Shown here: positions 63,932 through 64,000 of the stretch, piece by piece
How the letters are laid out: the number at the start of each line of letters is the position of its first letter
How positions within the stretch are numbered: the stretch's first letter is position 1
Origin: Chelativorans alearensis
GTDB taxonomy: Bacteria > Pseudomonadota > Alphaproteobacteria > Rhizobiales > Rhizobiaceae
DNA length: 64,000 nt
Reading direction: 5' to 3'
Assembly (NCBI RefSeq): GCF_010993735.1
Contig: NZ_WQNI01000003.1
Span: 62,001-126,000, forward strand
Translations under genes and position numbers: made by a program
Notes under the pieces: model-generated
Told to the model about the DNA's origin: nothing
The model's input: only the letters and a program-made list of their open reading frames with translations
Database searches by the model: none

Positions 63932-64000
63932 TTGGAAAGAAAAACACCAAATATCCAAGATGTGGCCCGGCTTGCGGGCGTGTCGACCGCGACCGTCAGC
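63932..64000 (+). CDS. LacI family transcriptional regulator, 3' end outside window
   Basis: Only the first 23 codons are present. From a TTG at 63932, with AGGGAA upstream, they read NIQDVARLAGVSTATVS, the LacI-type helix-turn-helix with its DVARLAGVS signature. It is divergent from the sugar operon and is the likely regulator acting at the palindromes at 63796-63842. The frame is open to the window edge. Confidence 0.9.
   Translation, partial: MERKTPNIQDVARLAGVSTATVS

Overview
This 64 kb window is chromosomal DNA from a high-GC alphaproteobacterium. It is most likely of the order Hyphomicrobiales (Rhizobiales) and plausibly a Mesorhizobium/Chelativorans-like member of the Phyllobacteriaceae. 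The pointers are a short-form HisG paired with HisZ, an endonuclease-type MutL, the small conserved families DUF2093 and DUF4170 around lipid A genes, TadG-type pilus protein, TAXI-TRAP and CUT1 sugar transporters, and a composite palindromic repeat (37913-38013) of the kind scattered through rhizobial genomes. I saw no tRNA, rRNA, CRISPR array, insertion sequence or integrase.

Layout. 1-12.4 kb is mostly housekeeping: partial rmuC, then on the minus strand tadG-like, hisS, hisZ and hisG, then on the plus strand a HAD phosphatase, ribF and ileS, with a GFA-type zinc protein after it. 12.6-16.8 kb holds a small lipoprotein and the most unusual gene of the window: a 1091-residue protein (13467-16742, minus) whose C-terminus carries the Cys/His/Asp triad of YopT/AvrPphB (C58) cysteine proteases. 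The DNA of that C-terminal domain, the promoter and the first codons is markedly AT-rich, while the middle of the gene is GC-rich like the host. 16.8-23 kb has tadA, rluB, rsmD, an active/inactive M16 protease pair and a patatin-like phospholipase. 23-31 kb has a Kef-type antiporter, then a plus-strand run (pmbA, cysQ-like, DUF4170, DUF374 acyltransferase, waaA, lpxK) devoted largely to lipopolysaccharide core and lipid A. 31-37.7 kb has a small protein phosphatase, mutL, queF, glutaryl-CoA dehydrogenase and the threonine degradation pair kbl-tdh.

38-43 kb is a tyrosine/homogentisate degradation locus: hmgA, a fumarylacetoacetase-family gene and a DinB-fold gene on the plus strand, facing hpd, with a divergent Lrp/AsnC regulator beside hpd. 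No maleylacetoacetate isomerase of the GST type is present, and the DinB-fold protein occupies its place. 43-51.6 kb looks like one catabolic regulon. A beta-keto acid cleavage enzyme (BKACE) and a PcaD-like enol-lactonase run leftward. A RpiR-family regulator, a class III aminotransferase, a TAXI-type TRAP transporter and a universal stress protein run rightward. The same ATATGTTGCAT operator half-site lies between BKACE and the regulator and again before the transporter.

51.6-64 kb is a minus-strand glycoside-use cluster driven from a divergent LacI gene that runs off the right edge. It encodes a CUT1 ABC importer (binding protein, two permeases, ATPase), two Gfo/Idh/MocA dehydrogenases, two xylose-isomerase-like TIM barrels, an aldo/keto reductase, an intracellular GH43 beta-xylosidase and a cytosolic TolB-like beta-propeller with a ring of histidines that suggests an enzyme. 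Two matching palindromic sites lie between lacI and the binding protein gene.
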